A program made the translations under genes and the position numbers. Positions 28,847 to 37,703 of a stretch of DNA of 64,000 nt are shown piece after piece. Under the pieces are notes generated by a model. The model saw only the letters and a program-made list of their open reading frames with translations. It made no database searches and was not told the origin of the DNA. Location: contig CAWFYV010000002.1 of NCBI GenBank assembly GCA_963820185.1, forward strand, positions 682,001 through 746,000. The letters run 5' to 3'. How positions within the stretch are numbered: position 1 is the first letter of the stretch; each line of letters starts with the position of its first letter. The stretch comes from Aquilonibacter sp963820185 (GTDB taxonomy: Bacteria > Vulcanimicrobiota > Vulcanimicrobiia > Vulcanimicrobiales > Vulcanimicrobiaceae).

Positions 28847-29157
28847 TTGCTGCCCCCTTTGCCTTTGAACATCTGCAACATGCGTTCGGTCACGGCAAAC
28901 CCGCCGAAGACATTGATTGCGCCAAGCGTCACGGCCGCAATCGCAACGATTGTCAAGCCGATCGAAGGATTGCCACTATTGAAGAGCGCGACGGTCGCGA
29001 CGATGGCGCCTGCGACGACGATGCCGTGAATCGCGTTAGTGGCCGACATGAGCGGCGTATGTAGCGTAGTCGGCACCTTCGCGATCACTTCGAAGCCCAC
29101 GAATATCGCGAGTACGAGGATCGTGAGCAGGGTGATGAAGTGACTGACGTCGGTCAT
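28843..29157 (-). CDS. pntAB: NAD(P) transhydrogenase subunit alpha part 2 (membrane)
   Basis: A 104-residue small membrane subunit corresponding to the C-terminal membrane part of E. coli PntA. It contains three or four helices, with HFITLLTILVLAIFVGFEVIAKVPTTLHTPLMSATNAIHGIVVAGAIV recognisable as the start of the proton-translocating domain. The separate alpha-1/alpha-2/beta arrangement is the three-gene form known from Rhodospirillum. It overlaps its neighbours by 4 bp on both sides. Confidence 0.93.
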   Translation of the reverse strand: MTDVSHFITLLTILVLAIFVGFEVIAKVPTTLHTPLMSATNAIHGIVVAGAIVATVALFNSGNPSIGLTIVAIAAVTLGAINVFGGFAVTERMLQMFKGKGGSK

Positions 29158-30254
29158 GCGATACGTGCTCCTTTGATCACTTCATCCTCGAAATCGAGCG
29201 TGAGCGCACCCTCTTTGATAAACGGCGAGATCAGTGCGTGAACATTGCGTGAGTAAAGCTGACTTGCGTTGTACGGCATCGTCGAGGCAAGGTTGACCGC
29301 CCCGATGATACTCACCCCGTTGGGGGATACAACGGTTTCGCCGGCTTTGGTCAGCGCAACGTTGCCGCCGGCTTCCGCGGCGATATCGACGATCACCGAG
29401 CCGGGCTTCATGGCGGCAACCGCTTCTTCGCTCACCAGCAGCGGCGCTTTGCGTCCCGGCACGAGCGCGGTCGTGATCACGACGTCGTTCTTGCCGATCT
29501 GTTCGACCATCCATGCGCGCTGGCGTTCCTGTTGTTCGGGCGTCAGCTCCTTCGCATAGCCGCCTGCGCCTTCGGCGCTTTCACCGAGATCGAATTCCAA
29601 AAACGTGGCCCCGAGCGACTGTACTTGTTCTTTCACGACAGTGCGCACGTCATAGCCGCTCACAACCGCGCCCAGACGCCGCGCGGTCGCGATTGCTTGC
29701 AATCCCGCGACGCCGGCTCCAAGTATCAGCGCTTTCGCCGGCGGGATCGTGCCGGCGGCAGTCGTGAGCATCGGGAAGAACTTCGGCAGCGCGCCGGCAG
29801 CGAGCAACACCGCTTTGTAGCCCGCGATATTGCTTTGAGAAGAGAGCGCGTCCATCGATTGCGCGCGCGTGATGCGCGGAATCATCTCCATCGCGAGTGC
29901 CGTGATGCCGTCACGCTTGAGTTCTTCCACATATGCCGGATCGCCGAGCGGATTCAAGAAGCCGACCAGGGTCGCGTTCTTGCGCATCGCTGCGAGTACG
30001 TTCGGCGCGGGCTTGCCGACGGTTACGACGAGATCGGCGTCCGCAACAAGTGCGGCCGGGTCGTCGATTATCGACGCTCCGGCCTTCGTGTAAAAGTCAT
30101 CGGGAAAGGCGGCCGCGGTTCCGGCGTCGCGTTGCACACGCACGGAAGCGCCCGCCTGTATCAGCTTCGTTACCGTCTCCGGAACCAGCGCCACGCGGCG
30201 CTCATTCGAAGCGGCCTCACGAGGTACGGCGACGATCATGGGCGCGAGTTTCAC
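29154..30254 (-). CDS. pntAA: NAD(P) transhydrogenase subunit alpha part 1 (NAD-binding)
   Basis: A 366-residue soluble NAD(H)-binding subunit, homologous to alanine dehydrogenase. It has the N-terminal VPREAASNERRVALVPETV, the central VVTVGKPA and GFLNP segments, the mobile-loop region ERQRAWMVEQIGKNDVVITTALVPGRKAPLLV and the nucleotide-binding ALILGAGVAGLQAIATARRLGAVVSGYDVR. A GTG at 30254 starts five residues before the in-frame ATG at 30239; neither has a strong ribosome-binding site. First of the three transhydrogenase genes, 18 bp after the FAH-family gene. Confidence 0.94.
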   Translation of the reverse strand: MKLAPMIVAVPREAASNERRVALVPETVTKLIQAGASVRVQRDAGTAAAFPDDFYTKAGASIIDDPAALVADADLVVTVGKPAPNVLAAMRKNATLVGFLNPLGDPAYVEELKRDGITALAMEMIPRITRAQSMDALSSQSNIAGYKAVLLAAGALPKFFPMLTTAAGTIPPAKALILGAGVAGLQAIATARRLGAVVSGYDVRTVVKEQVQSLGATFLEFDLGESAEGAGGYAKELTPEQQERQRAWMVEQIGKNDVVITTALVPGRKAPLLVSEEAVAAMKPGSVIVDIAAEAGGNVALTKAGETVVSPNGVSIIGAVNLASTMPYNASQLYSRNVHALISPFIKEGALTLDFEDEVIKGARIA

Positions 30255-30272
30255 GCGCCGGATTGCGCAACC

Positions 30273-31121
30273 CTACTTTATTGACACTGTATTTCGGAGG
30301 ATGCCGATCTTGGCGATCTCGACTTCCATTACGTCGCCGTCTTTAAGAAACTCCGGCGGCGTCCGCGCAAAGCCGACGCCAGATGGTGTACCCGTTGCAA
30401 TCACGTCGCCGGGCAAGAGCGTCATCCCCTTGGAGAGCTCGGCGATCAGCCGCGGAATCTTGAACATCATGTCCGATGTGTTGCTGTGCTGCTTCTCAAC
30501 GCCGTTGAGACGGAACATGATCTCAAGGGTATGTGGATCGCCGATCTCATCGGCAGAGACAATCCATGGCCCATACGGCGAACACTCATCGAGACTCTTG
30601 CCTTTGAACCACTGTAAATGCGCGCGCTGTAGATCGCGCGCAGTGACGTCGTTGAACGCGGTATAGCCAAAGATCACGCTCATCGCGTCGGCTTCGCGCA
30701 CGTCTTTGCACGTCGTCCCGATGATGACGGCCAACTCCGCTTCGAAGTCATACTCGCTCGAAACGCGAGCTTCTAATTTGAGCGTCTGCTCGTGCGCGGC
30801 GATCGTCGTCGGCGTCGCCTTGGTGAAGAACGTCGGCACGTCGGGAAGCTTGAGCTCTTTGCCGAAGATCGCGGCGCCTTCTTTGGCGTGCTCGAGATAG
30901 TTGCGCCCGACACAGAAGATGTTCCGTAGTGGATGCACCGGTGCGTCGAGCCGCGCAAGAAGCAGGTGAGTGGTTTCGTTCGTGTGGTGCTTCGCGCGCT
31001 GTTCGGGCGGGAGAGCGATGTAGGCTTGCATCGACGGCAAATCGATCCGCCGGATCGTGTCGCCCTCGACCACGCCCGGCGCGGTCGGACCGTCCTTCAG
31101 TCTATACGTTACAAACTGCAT
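30273..31121 (-). CDS. Fumarylacetoacetate hydrolase family protein
   Basis: A 282-residue FAH-fold enzyme. The C-terminal catalytic part has IFCVGRNYLEHAKE, PTFFTKATPTTIAAHEQ, the metal-ligand cluster SSEYDFEAELAVIIG (E...E), FGYTAFNDVTARDLQ and the closing GDVIATGTPSGVGFARTPPEFLKDGDVMEVEI, which is highly conserved. Members hydrolyse or decarboxylate beta-diketo acids (fumarylpyruvate, oxaloacetate, 2-keto-3-deoxy sugar acids and others) with Mg2+. The precise substrate cannot be read from sequence. It belongs to the minus-strand run, 25 bp after the methyltransferase-like gene. Confidence 0.92.
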   Translation of the reverse strand: MQFVTYRLKDGPTAPGVVEGDTIRRIDLPSMQAYIALPPEQRAKHHTNETTHLLLARLDAPVHPLRNIFCVGRNYLEHAKEGAAIFGKELKLPDVPTFFTKATPTTIAAHEQTLKLEARVSSEYDFEAELAVIIGTTCKDVREADAMSVIFGYTAFNDVTARDLQRAHLQWFKGKSLDECSPYGPWIVSADEIGDPHTLEIMFRLNGVEKQHSNTSDMMFKIPRLIAELSKGMTLLPGDVIATGTPSGVGFARTPPEFLKDGDVMEVEIAKIGILRNTVSIK

Positions 31122-31146
31122 ACGGGCTAGTGTAGCACGCGTGGCC

Positions 31147-31842
31147 TTACCAGATCAGCGGGATGAGTCGATAACGGACACACGCGGCGTAGGCTTCGTA
31201 GCCGTCGAGTTCGCGGCGCAAGAACCGTTCTTCGAGCACGATGCGGGCCATCAAGACGAAAATCGTCACGCACGACGCAAGCGTACCGGCCGTCGACTGC
31301 AACCAGAGCGGCAGGCCCACGATGAGCAGTGCGCCGCCCGCGTAGAGCGGATGACGGACGTAATGGTAGAGCCCGGTATCGATGACATGTTGACGGCGGT
31401 CACCTTGGATTTTGACGACCGGTGCGGCGAAGGCGTTCTCGCGTAGCGCGCGCCAAGCGATGCCCCAGCCGGCAATCACGGCGACCAAACCGAGATCGCA
31501 GAGCCACGCCGGTGGCGCCGGAAGCAGATGCAATCGGCTCGCGTCGAGCGACGTGAACGTCAGGTAGCCGAAGAACGAAGCCAGCAGCGCGATCAGCAGT
31601 ATCTTGTCGCCTAGCGGTTGACCCTGTTGCACCGGTGACTTGAAGCGCTCTTCAATGAGCCCGGTGTCGGCGCGCGCTATGTCGAGCGTGCTTCCTGCAG
31701 TGCCGATCGCGACGATCGCAATGATGATCCATGCGCGCCACCAATCGAACGTCCACGCCGGACCAAAGAGTACGAGCGCGAAGAAGGCGCTGTTGATCGC
31801 GACGCCCGCGAGCGCTAACTGCGCTTGCTTGTGAGGTGCCAT
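31147..31842 (-). CDS. Isoprenylcysteine carboxyl methyltransferase family membrane protein
   Basis: A 231-residue protein with about five membrane helices (INSAFFALVLFGPAW, AWIIIAIVAIGTAG, KILLIALLASFFGYLTF, LGLVAVIAGWGIAWRAL, LLIVGLPLWLQ). The conserved C-terminal ICMT/PEMT core is present: VIDTGLYHYVRHPLYAGGALLIVG, then ARIVLEERFLRRELDGYEAYAACVRYRLIPLIW, the SAM-binding H-P-x-Y and E-E-x-x-L elements. Bacterial relatives methylate lipids or unknown small substrates. I start at MAPHKQAQL (31842). It overlaps the preceding small gene by 28 bp. Confidence 0.85.
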   Translation of the reverse strand: MAPHKQAQLALAGVAINSAFFALVLFGPAWTFDWWRAWIIIAIVAIGTAGSTLDIARADTGLIEERFKSPVQQGQPLGDKILLIALLASFFGYLTFTSLDASRLHLLPAPPAWLCDLGLVAVIAGWGIAWRALRENAFAAPVVKIQGDRRQHVIDTGLYHYVRHPLYAGGALLIVGLPLWLQSTAGTLASCVTIFVLMARIVLEERFLRRELDGYEAYAACVRYRLIPLIW

Positions 31843-31976
31843 TGGTCGCAGTAGCGACAGCGATAGGTTGCAAGCGCAACGCCGCGCATCAGCATGAAGG
31901 CGCGCGCGTGCTCTTCGCTCGGATACGCGTCTTTGCCGGTGCAACTGCGCGCGCGATCCGCCACCGGATCGAGCAC
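31815..31976 (-). CDS. Small CxxC-type protein
   Basis: A probable gene of about 53 residues: SCTGKDAYPSEEHARAFMLM, then YRCRYCDQWHLTSKRS. The C-x-x-C-x-x-W-H motif next to a helix beginning EEHARAF looks like a compact zinc-binding knuckle found in small actinobacterial and phage-like proteins. The GTG at 31976 is chosen because it lies 20 bp after the preceding gene; the frame stays open to 32042, so the start is uncertain. It overlaps the methyltransferase-like gene by 28 bp. Function unknown. Confidence 0.5.
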   Translation of the reverse strand: MLDPVADRARSCTGKDAYPSEEHARAFMLMRGVALATYRCRYCDQWHLTSKRS

Positions 31977-31995
31977 GAACTCGCGCGGCAGCGGG

Positions 31996-32472
31996 TTAGG
32001 GGTGGGGCGTGGGCGACGGCGTCGCGCCAATGATGCCCTCAAGCGGCGGCAGATTGCTCCGCATCTGTTGCTGCTTTTGCTCCGCTTCTTCTTGCTCGCG
32101 TCTGGCCGTGTTCACCATGACCGTCGCGGCCCCGGGCTCATTGCCCCAATTCCCGCCTTCTGAGACGATTGCGATACGCCGGCTGATTTTTTTCGTCTTC
32201 GGATCGTAGTCGTAGTTCACGCGATACAGCCCGACCTCGGCAGTGCCGTCCGGATGCCGAATCCACATCTGCAGCACATTGCCATTCGTCTGCGTGTTGA
32301 AGAACGGGTCCGAGGAAGCTTTGGCGGTTTTGACCCGGACGACTTGGCCCTTGGCGTTGACTTCGACGACGAACTCCGTGTGCAACGGAACCTTCGGTAT
32401 CGGTGGTGAGGGCAAGGGTGTGGTTGCCGCGGTGGTAGCGGCGAAGAGGAGCGCCAGCAGAAGCGCGCGCAC
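31996..32472 (-). CDS. Exported hypothetical protein
   Basis: A 158-residue protein starting at the GTG at 32472, immediately followed by a signal peptide (RALLLALLFAATTAATT). The mature part begins with a Pro-rich segment and continues with a beta-rich domain (TEFVVEVNAKGQVVRVKTAKAS, NTQTNGNVLQMWIRHPDGTAEVGLYRVNYDYDP). A Gln/Glu-rich helix (NTARREQEEAEQKQQQM) and a PSPTPHP tail end it. The VVEVNAKGQVVRV pattern resembles the start of TonB-C or energy-transducer-like domains, but this is weak. The start lies 1 nt after the zinc-ribbon stop. Confidence 0.65.
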   Translation of the reverse strand: MRALLLALLFAATTAATTPLPSPPIPKVPLHTEFVVEVNAKGQVVRVKTAKASSDPFFNTQTNGNVLQMWIRHPDGTAEVGLYRVNYDYDPKTKKISRRIAIVSEGGNWGNEPGAATVMVNTARREQEEAEQKQQQMRSNLPPLEGIIGATPSPTPHP

Positions 32473-32473
32473 G

Positions 32474-32641
32474 TTAATTCGCCGAGAGGGCGGTGAACTG
32501 CCGCCCGCAGGAACCGCACGCGACGATGACTTGTAAATGGGGTCGTTCGCTCGGATCGGGAGCACGTTCGATAGACGCTTCACAGCCGCAGTAACGGCAG
32601 CGCGTGCGCAGAGAGTTCCCGGCAGAATCCGATTGATTCAC
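32474..32641 (-). CDS. Small zinc-ribbon protein (55 aa)
   Basis: A GTG at 32641 starts a 55-codon frame ending TAA 32476-32474. It encodes two Cys pairs, CRYCGCEA and, about 24 residues later, CGSCGRQF, the pattern of a zinc ribbon. AAAGG lies about eight bases upstream. The next gene begins 1 nt after its stop, typical of translational coupling, which supports it as real. Such short ribbons often accompany nucleic-acid-binding or regulatory functions; nothing more can be said. It would be the first gene of the long minus-strand run and is divergent from the macroglobulin-like gene. Confidence 0.6.
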   Translation of the reverse strand: MNQSDSAGNSLRTRCRYCGCEASIERAPDPSERPHLQVIVACGSCGRQFTALSAN

Positions 32642-32718
32642 GCCAGCGCCTTTATGCGGGTGGTTCGGCCCGACCTCCCGCGGGGCCGCTCCTGGGATGC
32701 CGCGAAGTCGCAGGCAAC

Positions 32719-35076
32719 GTGCTCCCGCTTCGTCGCTTTACAGTCATTGCGCTGGCCCTTGCGTTGCTCGCCGCCCCGGTCGACGCCGCTCGCCCAATCG
32801 TCGACCTGCACAAGCTCGACGCTTACTTTGCTCTTTTCGCGAGCGACTCGAATGTACCATGGCAACCAACCACCGTGCGTTTGGACACGTACTCGAGCGC
32901 GCCCGTACAATTTGCGGTCTATCAAGTCGATCCGGCCGATGTGGTTACCGCGGGCTCGAACGCGCGCCCGCGTGCAATTGATACGCGCGGTCGCCGCGCA
33001 GTTGCGCGCTTTAGCTTTACGCCGCCGGGTGGTTACCAGTTCCAGTCGAGCCAGGTCGACGTGCAGCTCGGATCGCGCGAAGGTTTCTTCGTTGTCGAGG
33101 CGCGTCGCGGCGCCGTCGGTGAGCAAGTGTGGATCAATCGCACGCGCATCGGCCTGTTGACGAAAGAAACGCCGGGCGAATTGCTCCTCTACGCGACGGA
33201 TCTTGGAGACGGTCATGCGCTCGCACGCGCGCGCGTGCAATTCGTTGTCGAGGGCGCATTTCAAACGCATTACACGGATGCACACGGCATCATCCGCTGG
33301 AATCGAGCGCCGCACCCGGTCTTTGCACTTGCGCAGTACGGAAACAGCTTTGCCTTCGCGAGCTTACTACCGCAGGCGCCGCTGCCCGGCACAATCGTTG
33401 GCGTGCGTACCGATACCGCGGTCGTGCATGCAGGCAGCACCGTGCGCATCGTGGGATTTGCGCGGACGCGCAGTAATGGCTCGCTGCGACCCGCATCGGG
33501 GAACGCAACGATAGCGATACGCCTTGGTGGCACGCTGCTCGCGCAGGTGCAGGCAGCCGTCGATGGTGCGGGCGCATTTACGGCCGAGATTCCGATTCCC
33601 GCCGGTGCAACCGCCGGTGACTACGCGGTCCTCGCACAAGTCGATGGCGGCGTGGGGGGTGCGACGCTTCACGTCGATGCCGACGCCAACGGCCTTTCGC
33701 TCGAGGTTGCGAGCGGCTGCGATGGACCTTGCAATCCGGAAAACGACGTACCGGTAACGATCACATCGTCGCGCGGCAACGTACCGGTACGCGTAGCGAT
33801 CGTGCGCTCACCGCACGTCTACGTTGGGTACACGCCGCAAGACGTTCCGTGGGGCACGAGCTTGTGGCTGGATCAAACCGTCCAAACCAACAGCGACGGG
33901 CGCGCGACCGTGATGATCGCGCACCCGACCGATGGATTGCCGTCGACCTACGGTGTGCGCGCTGATGCCGGTGGTGCGAGCGCGGTGACGCGCATCGTTG
34001 TGCCGACCTCGCGTGGAGCGGTACGCGTTGCGTTGGATCGCGCGGCGCAAACGCTCGGCACGCCGGTAAATTTCGATGTCTACGGTAACGACATCAATAG
34101 CGGCAGGCCGCTCGCCGGCGCGCACGTCACGGCAGCACTCCACCACGGGCCATCCTCGCAACAACAGAGCCTGACGCTCGATTCCGACGGACACGCGCAC
34201 GGCGCGTTCTCGGCGCCGTCGCTCGGCACGAACCTCGTGTTTGCGACGCTGGATGTAGGGGGTGCGAGCGCGACTGATGCGGCTCAGGTCGACATCGTGC
34301 CGCAAGCCACGCAGGATACGAGCCTCAACGGAAGCGCAAACGTGCGCATCGCGCTCGACAAACCCGTGTATCGCGCCGGTGACGCGGTGCAGATCTCGGC
34401 ATCGCTCGATGGAGCGCAAGGCGACGCGCTGCTCACGATCGAGAGCGCGAGCGGGACGCAAACTATCGTCGCACCGGTACACGACGGACACGCGGCGGCA
34501 TCGCTGCGCATCGCGGATGCACCGGGCGATCTGCGCATCGGTGCAGCCTTTGTGCGCGCGGGCGGGATCGCGTGGACGAGCGTGCCGCTCGCGCTCGATG
34601 CGCCGGGCCGTCCGGTAAGTGCGAGCATCGTGATGCCGGCAGGCAGCTTTGCACCGGGTGCACCCGTGAACATGTCGCTGCGCGACGTTGCGCCGGGCGC
34701 CGGCACGACCATCGTGCGCATCAGCCGCGGTGCGCCCTCGGGCGGTGCGCTCTTCGAATCCGCGCCCTCACTCTTAGCGGTAGGACTTGCGGCGACGCAG
34801 GTCAGCGCGCCGGAGGGACGGACCTGGCATCCGTGGGTGGATTCGACGGGTGAACACGCGCAAGTCATCGGCTTCGAACGTCGCGGGTCGCCGCCGCAAA
34901 ATCTTGCGCTCGAGCAGGCCGATACGCAAGCGGTATCGTGGAACGTCGCGCATTCCGACGGTGCAACCATCCTCGTCCAAATGCCGAGCGCGCGCGGGCG
35001 CTATACGCTCTCGATCCTCACGATCGAAGACGACGGGCGGGTGATCTCGGCCTCGTCGCCGATTACCGTGCAGTAA
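32719..35076 (+). CDS. Exported macroglobulin-like (MG2-domain) protein
   Basis: A 785-residue secreted protein. A GTG start with GCAGG upstream leads into a signal peptide (RRFTVIALALALLAAPVDA). The body is a chain of Ig-like/MG domains. Two or three MG2-type entry motifs are visible, the best being VRIALDKPVYRAGDAVQISASL (about residue 545); others are VRTDTAVVHAGSTVRIVGFART and VRVALDRAAQTLGTPVNFDVYG. It looks like an alpha-2-macroglobulin shortened to its MG domains. The thioester motif (CxEQ), complement-like C-terminus and bait region are absent, so it cannot trap proteases by thioester chemistry. A structural or scavenging envelope role is possible. Its TAA overlaps the ATG of polA. 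Confidence 0.65.
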   Translation: MLPLRRFTVIALALALLAAPVDAARPIVDLHKLDAYFALFASDSNVPWQPTTVRLDTYSSAPVQFAVYQVDPADVVTAGSNARPRAIDTRGRRAVARFSFTPPGGYQFQSSQVDVQLGSREGFFVVEARRGAVGEQVWINRTRIGLLTKETPGELLLYATDLGDGHALARARVQFVVEGAFQTHYTDAHGIIRWNRAPHPVFALAQYGNSFAFASLLPQAPLPGTIVGVRTDTAVVHAGSTVRIVGFARTRSNGSLRPASGNATIAIRLGGTLLAQVQAAVDGAGAFTAEIPIPAGATAGDYAVLAQVDGGVGGATLHVDADANGLSLEVASGCDGPCNPENDVPVTITSSRGNVPVRVAIVRSPHVYVGYTPQDVPWGTSLWLDQTVQTNSDGRATVMIAHPTDGLPSTYGVRADAGGASAVTRIVVPTSRGAVRVALDRAAQTLGTPVNFDVYGNDINSGRPLAGAHVTAALHHGPSSQQQSLTLDSDGHAHGAFSAPSLGTNLVFATLDVGGASATDAAQVDIVPQATQDTSLNGSANVRIALDKPVYRAGDAVQISASLDGAQGDALLTIESASGTQTIVAPVHDGHAAASLRIADAPGDLRIGAAFVRAGGIAWTSVPLALDAPGRPVSASIVMPAGSFAPGAPVNMSLRDVAPGAGTTIVRISRGAPSGGALFESAPSLLAVGLAATQVSAPEGRTWHPWVDSTGEHAQVIGFERRGSPPQNLALEQADTQAVSWNVAHSDGATILVQMPSARGRYTLSILTIEDDGRVISASSPITVQ

Positions 35077-37703
35077 TGCCGCGTAAGAAACCAAGCCGCC
35101 TCATGCTCCTCGACACCTATGGGTTGGTGTATCGCGCGTTCTTTGCATTGCCGCCGCTGACAACGGTCAAAGGTATCCCGATCAACGCCGTTTATGGCTT
35201 CACGATGATGTTGAACAAGCTGATCAACGATGAAAAGCCGACGCACGTGATCGCGGCGTTCGACAAGGGAATGCCGATGTCGCGCGTCGCGCTCTACAAA
35301 GACTATAAGGCGCAGCGCGACGCAATGCCCGATGATTTGCGCAGTCAATTTCAACTGGTGCGCGACGTGCTCGCGGTGCATCGCATTCCCGTGGTCGAGA
35401 TCGAAGGCCAAGAGGCCGACGACATCATTGCAACGCTTGCGCGCCAAGCCGAAGACGCCGGCGAAGAAACCCTGGTGATAACCGGCGATCTCGATCTCTT
35501 GCAGATCGTCGACGAGCGCACGACGGTGCTCACGACGCGCCGCGGCATTACCGATCTCGGTCGTTACGATCCCGCCGCGGTATATGAACGGTTTGAGCTG
35601 CAGCCGGACCAGCTTGCCGATTATCGCGGACTCAAAGGCGATCCATCCGATAATCTGCCCGGCATCCCGGGTGTGGGAGAAAAGACCGCGATCAAGTTGA
35701 TCAAGGCCGCGGGCTCGCTCGATGCGCTGCTTGCCGATCCGTCCGTTGCAGGTACGCCGAAGCTGCAGAAGCTCGTCGAAGACTATGGCGAACAGGCGCG
35801 CATCTGTCGCGACGTCTCGGTCGTGCGCTGCGATCTGCCGCTCGAGATCGATTGGGAGCTGCGCTACGAGAAGCCGAGCGACGCGGCCCTCTATCCGATC
35901 TACTCGCAACTCGAATTCAAGACGCTGCTCGCGCGCCTCAAAGCGCCGGTCGACGGCTTGCCGCTCTTTGCCGCCGAGCACAAACTCGAAGGCACCTATC
36001 GCACGTATGTGGCGTCGGTCGATCCGCCGGAGTTTGCCCGGCTGGCCGATGAATTGCGCGGGCTTGCCGGTGCGGAACGCCTGGCACTCGCCGTGCGCGA
36101 GGATGCGATCGGCGTCAGCGGTGCGCGCGGCACCGGCACGGCCTTTGCCGCGAGTGCACTCGCGCACGACAATGTGCGCGCTGCGCTGACGCACGCGATC
36201 GATCGGGCGCAACGCATCGTCACCTACGATGCCAAGCACGTGGCGCGCGTGCTCGGTGCGCACGGCGTGGAAGTGGTCGACGTCGGTGACGATGCGATGC
36301 TGGCGGCGCACCTGCTCAATCCCTCGCGTACCTATGCATCGATCGATGACGCTGCGGCCGAACACCTGCAGGCCGCACCAGGCGACGATGCCGCAGCCTA
36401 TGCCGACGCAACACTGCAGTTACTCGACGTGATGCGCCCACTGCTCGAGGAGCGCGCGCAGATGCGCGTCTACGAAGAGGTCGAAGTGCCGCTCGCTCCG
36501 CTGCTCGCGCGCATGGAGGCGGCGGGCTTTGCTATCGATCCAGCGGAGCTTACCGTGCTCGCCGCGGAAGTGGAGGGCGCCGCCGCGCGCTTACAGCAGC
36601 GCATCTACGACTTCGCCGGCGAAGAATTCAACATCGGTTCGCCGCAGCAACTCGGTAACATCCTCTTCGGACGACTGCAGATTCCCGGCGGCAAGAAAAC
36701 CAAAACCGGCTGGGCGACCGGGGTCGAGGTATTGCAGGGGCTGGCCAAGGAGTATCCGATTTGCGCGCTCGTACTCGAGTGGCGCGAGGTCACGAAACTC
36801 AAGAACACCTACATCGACGTGATCCCGCAGCTGGTCGACGCACGATCGCGACTGCACACCGTCTTCAATCAAACCGCGACGGCAACCGGACGTCTCTCTT
36901 CGACGAATCCGAATCTTCAGAACATTCCGGTGCGCGGGGATTTGGGCCGGCGCATTCGCAAGGCGTTCATCGCAAAGAGCGGCGAGTACGTGCTCCTCGC
37001 GGCGGATTACAGCCAGATCGAACTTCGGCTGATGGCGCACCTCTCCGGCGACGAAGCGATGCGGACGGCGTTCGAGGAAGGCCAAGACATTCACGACTTC
37101 ACCGCGCGACAGATTTTCGCCGTCGGCGAGGGCACGGTCGACGGCAACCAGCGGCGCATGGCCAAGAGCGTGAACTTCGGGTTGCTTTACGGTATGTCGG
37201 ACTTCGGCCTTGCGCAGCGGCTCGAAATCGGGCGCGCCGAGGCTCGCGAAATTACGACCGCCTACTTCGCGCGTTTCCCGTCGGTTCGCGCCTACATCGA
37301 TCGCACGCTCGAAGAGGCCCGCGAGCTCGGCTACGTGACGACGATTCTGGGACGGCGCCGCTACATGCCGGCACTGACCTCGAGCAACTTCATGCTGCGC
37401 ACGGCGGCGGAACGCGAAGCGACCAACGCGCCGTTACAAGGGAGCGCGGCGGACCTCATGAAGCTCGCGATGGTGAAGGCCGACCGCGCGATACGTGCGG
37501 AGGGACTCGATGCAACGATGCTGCTGCAGATTCACGACGAGTTGATCTTCGAGGTACGGCGCGACCAGTTGCAGGCGCTCGCCAACCTGGTGCGGCGCGA
37601 GATGGAAGAAGCATTGACGCTCACGGTACCGCTCGAAGTAACGACGAAGTCCGGCGCAAACTGGTACGACGTAGAGTCGATGGCGGAGGCAGCGCAAGCG
37701 TGA
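35076..37703 (+). CDS. polA: DNA polymerase I
   Basis: An 875-residue family A polymerase for gap repair and primer removal. The ATG at 35076 shares a base with the preceding TAA; the longer open frame upstream is not conserved. Residues 1-290 are the 5' nuclease (LLDTYGLVYRAFFALPP, VIAAFDKG, EIEGQEADDIIATLA, ITGDLDLLQIV, GLKGDPSDNLPGIPGVGEKTA). The middle domain (about 310-480) keeps the 3'-5' exonuclease fold, but its first metal motif is LALAVRED rather than an FDxET-type sequence, so proofreading is probably lost. The polymerase domain has motif A AADYSQIELRLMAH, motif B RRMAKSVNFGLLYGMSDFG and motif C LQIHDELIFEV. Confidence 0.96.
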   Translation: MPRKKPSRLMLLDTYGLVYRAFFALPPLTTVKGIPINAVYGFTMMLNKLINDEKPTHVIAAFDKGMPMSRVALYKDYKAQRDAMPDDLRSQFQLVRDVLAVHRIPVVEIEGQEADDIIATLARQAEDAGEETLVITGDLDLLQIVDERTTVLTTRRGITDLGRYDPAAVYERFELQPDQLADYRGLKGDPSDNLPGIPGVGEKTAIKLIKAAGSLDALLADPSVAGTPKLQKLVEDYGEQARICRDVSVVRCDLPLEIDWELRYEKPSDAALYPIYSQLEFKTLLARLKAPVDGLPLFAAEHKLEGTYRTYVASVDPPEFARLADELRGLAGAERLALAVREDAIGVSGARGTGTAFAASALAHDNVRAALTHAIDRAQRIVTYDAKHVARVLGAHGVEVVDVGDDAMLAAHLLNPSRTYASIDDAAAEHLQAAPGDDAAAYADATLQLLDVMRPLLEERAQMRVYEEVEVPLAPLLARMEAAGFAIDPAELTVLAAEVEGAAARLQQRIYDFAGEEFNIGSPQQLGNILFGRLQIPGGKKTKTGWATGVEVLQGLAKEYPICALVLEWREVTKLKNTYIDVIPQLVDARSRLHTVFNQTATATGRLSSTNPNLQNIPVRGDLGRRIRKAFIAKSGEYVLLAADYSQIELRLMAHLSGDEAMRTAFEEGQDIHDFTARQIFAVGEGTVDGNQRRMAKSVNFGLLYGMSDFGLAQRLEIGRAEAREITTAYFARFPSVRAYIDRTLEEARELGYVTTILGRRRYMPALTSSNFMLRTAAEREATNAPLQGSAADLMKLAMVKADRAIRAEGLDATMLLQIHDELIFEVRRDQLQALANLVRREMEEALTLTVPLEVTTKSGANWYDVESMAEAAQA

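Noticed and set aside
36761..37699. N-terminal extension of the DUF192 frame inside polA
   Set aside because: The 5' 300 codons are a frame shadow of polA; the real start is the GTG at 37700 leading into a signal peptide.
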